In this document: positions 6,352 through 7,569 of the stretch, piece by piece
Numbering within the stretch: position 1 is the stretch's first letter
Layout of the letters: each line of letters begins with the position of its first letter
Origin: Bdellovibrionales bacterium
Lineage (GTDB): Bacteria > Bdellovibrionota > Bdellovibrionia > Bdellovibrionales > UBA1609
Assembly: GCA_027451425.1 (NCBI GenBank)
Contig: DAIDJH010000082.1
Location: 1-7,569 of the forward strand
Direction of reading: 5' to 3'
DNA length: 7,569 nt
The notes under the pieces: generated by a model
What the model was told of the DNA's origin: nothing
What the model saw: only the letters and a program-made list of their open reading frames with translations
Databases searched by the model: none
Made by a program: the position numbers and the translations under genes

Positions 6352-7569
6352 TCAACTATGCACGACTTGTGAAATCAGTTGCCCGAGTGAGTCTTTTAAA
6401 TCGCTGGGGTTCAGCGCGCGTTTGTCATGCCCCGCCCGCACCCATTCGTCAGCCAACCGACCATGAATGTACGCCGCAGTCGCCGTGGCTTGAACGGTAT
6501 CAAGCCCTTGTGCCAACAAACTGCCGATCATGCCCGTGAGCACATCGCCCGAACCGGCTTTAGCAAGCGCGGAGTTGCCGGCCCCGATCACCATGCAGCG
6601 GTCTTTATAGGCTAAAATCGAACGATAGCCTTTCAATAGAACGTGACAGCCGATCAATTTTGCCGCTTGTGTAGCCGCCGCGAATCGATCGCGCTCGATT
6701 TCGTGCGCGCTCGAATTCAAAATTCGCGCAAGCTCCCCAGCATGCGGAGTAATCACCCACGACTCCGGTAACGGAAAAATTTTTTCTGCTCGCGATTTTT
6801 TCTCACCCCACGCCTGCGCACACACCGTGATGGCATCGGCATCCAGCACCACACGAGTGGCTCGCCGGCGTCTTATTTCTTCGATAAGTTCAAGCGTACT
6901 GCGATTGACGCCGAGCCCGGGACCGACCGCATACGCGCTGACGGATTTATCCCAAACCCTTTTATCATCAAGATTCGCGGTTAAAACTTCAGGGGTTTGC
7001 TCGAGTCGCTCAATCGGCAGATGATGACCAGCCCATGTGACATACCCCGCGCCCATGCGATACGCTGATTGAGCGCACAATACACCCGCTCCCCAGGTGT
7101 CTTGGCTACCAGCCATCACAACAAGATGACCGTAGTCAGATTTGTTACTTCGATTTTTGCGCTCAGGCAGATAACGTCTCGCCAATTTTTCATTGAATAA
7201 AAAATGGGTCGTCGCCGAAGATCGAATGAGCTCGTAGGGGTAGCCTATGGGGAGCACACGAACTTTACCCGCATAAGCCGGCCCGTCGGCGACAAAAAAA
7301 CCCGGCTTAGCCAAACCGAAGGTGAATGTCGTGTGCGCCTGAACAACTACACCGTTGACGTTACCAGTATCACAATCCAATCCAGATGGAGCATCCAAGC
7401 TCACCACCGGCACCTTGCATGCGTTGATTTTTTCAATGACACGAAGAAATACCCCGTCGGGTTTCCGATTCAGTCCGACTCCAAACAGTGCGTCGACAAT
7501 CAATGTCGCGGAGTTCAAATTATCGAGTTCAGCTTCGCCCACCATCCGAAGGCCATGTTTTCGCGCCCG
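6352..7569 (-). CDS. nnr: Bifunctional NAD(P)H-hydrate repair enzyme Nnr (epimerase plus ADP-dependent dehydratase), N-terminus cut by window edge
   Basis: Repairs damaged NADHX/NADPHX: the N-terminal YjeF_N domain (NnrE) interconverts the R and S hydrates, and the C-terminal carbohydrate-kinase-like domain (NnrD) dehydrates the S form using ADP. The frame is still open at the right edge, eight codons before the Met at 7545, so that Met is not the start. Roughly the first half of NnrE, including its glycine-rich NGGDG-type region, is outside. Visible NnrE marks, numbered from Met 7545, are VDALFGVGLNR (17-27) and SLDAPSGLDCDTG (49-61). NnrD begins around 118 with a YLPERKNRSNKSDYGH region, then GPGLG (208-212), LDADA (234-238), TPHAGE (266-271), LKGY (304-307) and AGSGDVLTG (330-338) with the catalytic Asp334. 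The stop is 17 bases from the convergent tsaE stop and no terminator hairpin is visible between them. Confident identification. Confidence 0.95.
   Translation of the reverse strand, partial: RARKHGLRMVGEAELDNLNSATLIVDALFGVGLNRKPDGVFLRVIEKINACKVPVVSLDAPSGLDCDTGNVNGVVVQAHTTFTFGLAKPGFFVADGPAYAGKVRVLPIGYPYELIRSSATTHFLFNEKLARRYLPERKNRSNKSDYGHLVVMAGSQDTWGAGVLCAQSAYRMGAGYVTWAGHHLPIERLEQTPEVLTANLDDKRVWDKSVSAYAVGPGLGVNRSTLELIEEIRRRRATRVVLDADAITVCAQAWGEKKSRAEKIFPLPESWVITPHAGELARILNSSAHEIERDRFAAATQAAKLIGCHVLLKGYRSILAYKDRCMVIGAGNSALAKAGSGDVLTGMIGSLLAQGLDTVQATATAAYIHGRLADEWVRAGHDKRALNPSDLKDSLGQLISQVVHS

Noticed and set aside
6180..6539. Plus-strand 119-codon frame spanning the ends of tsaE and nnr
   Set aside because: It overlaps the conserved end of tsaE in another frame and the end of nnr antisense; it is a chance open frame.

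Overview
The window is bacterial housekeeping sequence with a foreign-looking left end. From about base 305 to the end the DNA is of moderate GC (roughly half, locally lower) and densely coding. It suggests a Gram-negative, possibly Bdellovibrionota-like bacterium. That placement is inference from overall GC, the gene set and protein style; no marker gene is present to settle it. The first ~300 bases are near two-thirds GC and carry an internal piece of a site-specific DNA methyltransferase on the minus strand. That piece stops abruptly where a 5'-truncated Clp ATPase gene begins on the plus strand. Neither gene has a natural end at the boundary, so the left edge is most simply an assembly chimera, less likely a real recombination scar.

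Layout: 1-302 methyltransferase fragment (-); 305-847 C-terminal part of a Clp/Hsp100 ATPase (+); then a compact three-gene block on the minus strand, transcribed cysteine desulfurase (4493-3285), mnmA (3304-2189), mtaB (2201-873), with overlapping ends that indicate one operon. An 80-base divergent intergenic region (4494-4573) separates it from a plus-strand pair: a 414-residue protein of unknown function (4574-5818) and tsaE (5831-6334). Convergent to these, and running off the right edge, is the bifunctional NAD(P)H-hydrate repair gene nnr (-), missing its N-terminal part.

The genes join into a tRNA anticodon-loop modification theme. The cysteine desulfurase can supply persulfide sulfur to MnmA, which makes s2U34. 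TsaE is needed for t6A37, and MtaB converts t6A37 to ms2t6A37, so the enzyme that helps make the base and the enzyme that thiolates it lie about 3.6 kb apart on either side of a shared divergent promoter region. Nnr is a metabolite-repair enzyme that often sits beside tsaE. The 414-residue protein is the only gene here without a recognisable role: two folded regions are joined by a long Ala/Pro/Thr-rich linker.

No RNA genes, insertion sequences, CRISPR arrays, attachment sites or convincing intrinsic terminators were seen. Apart from the left-end junction and the unknown protein, this is an ordinary region.
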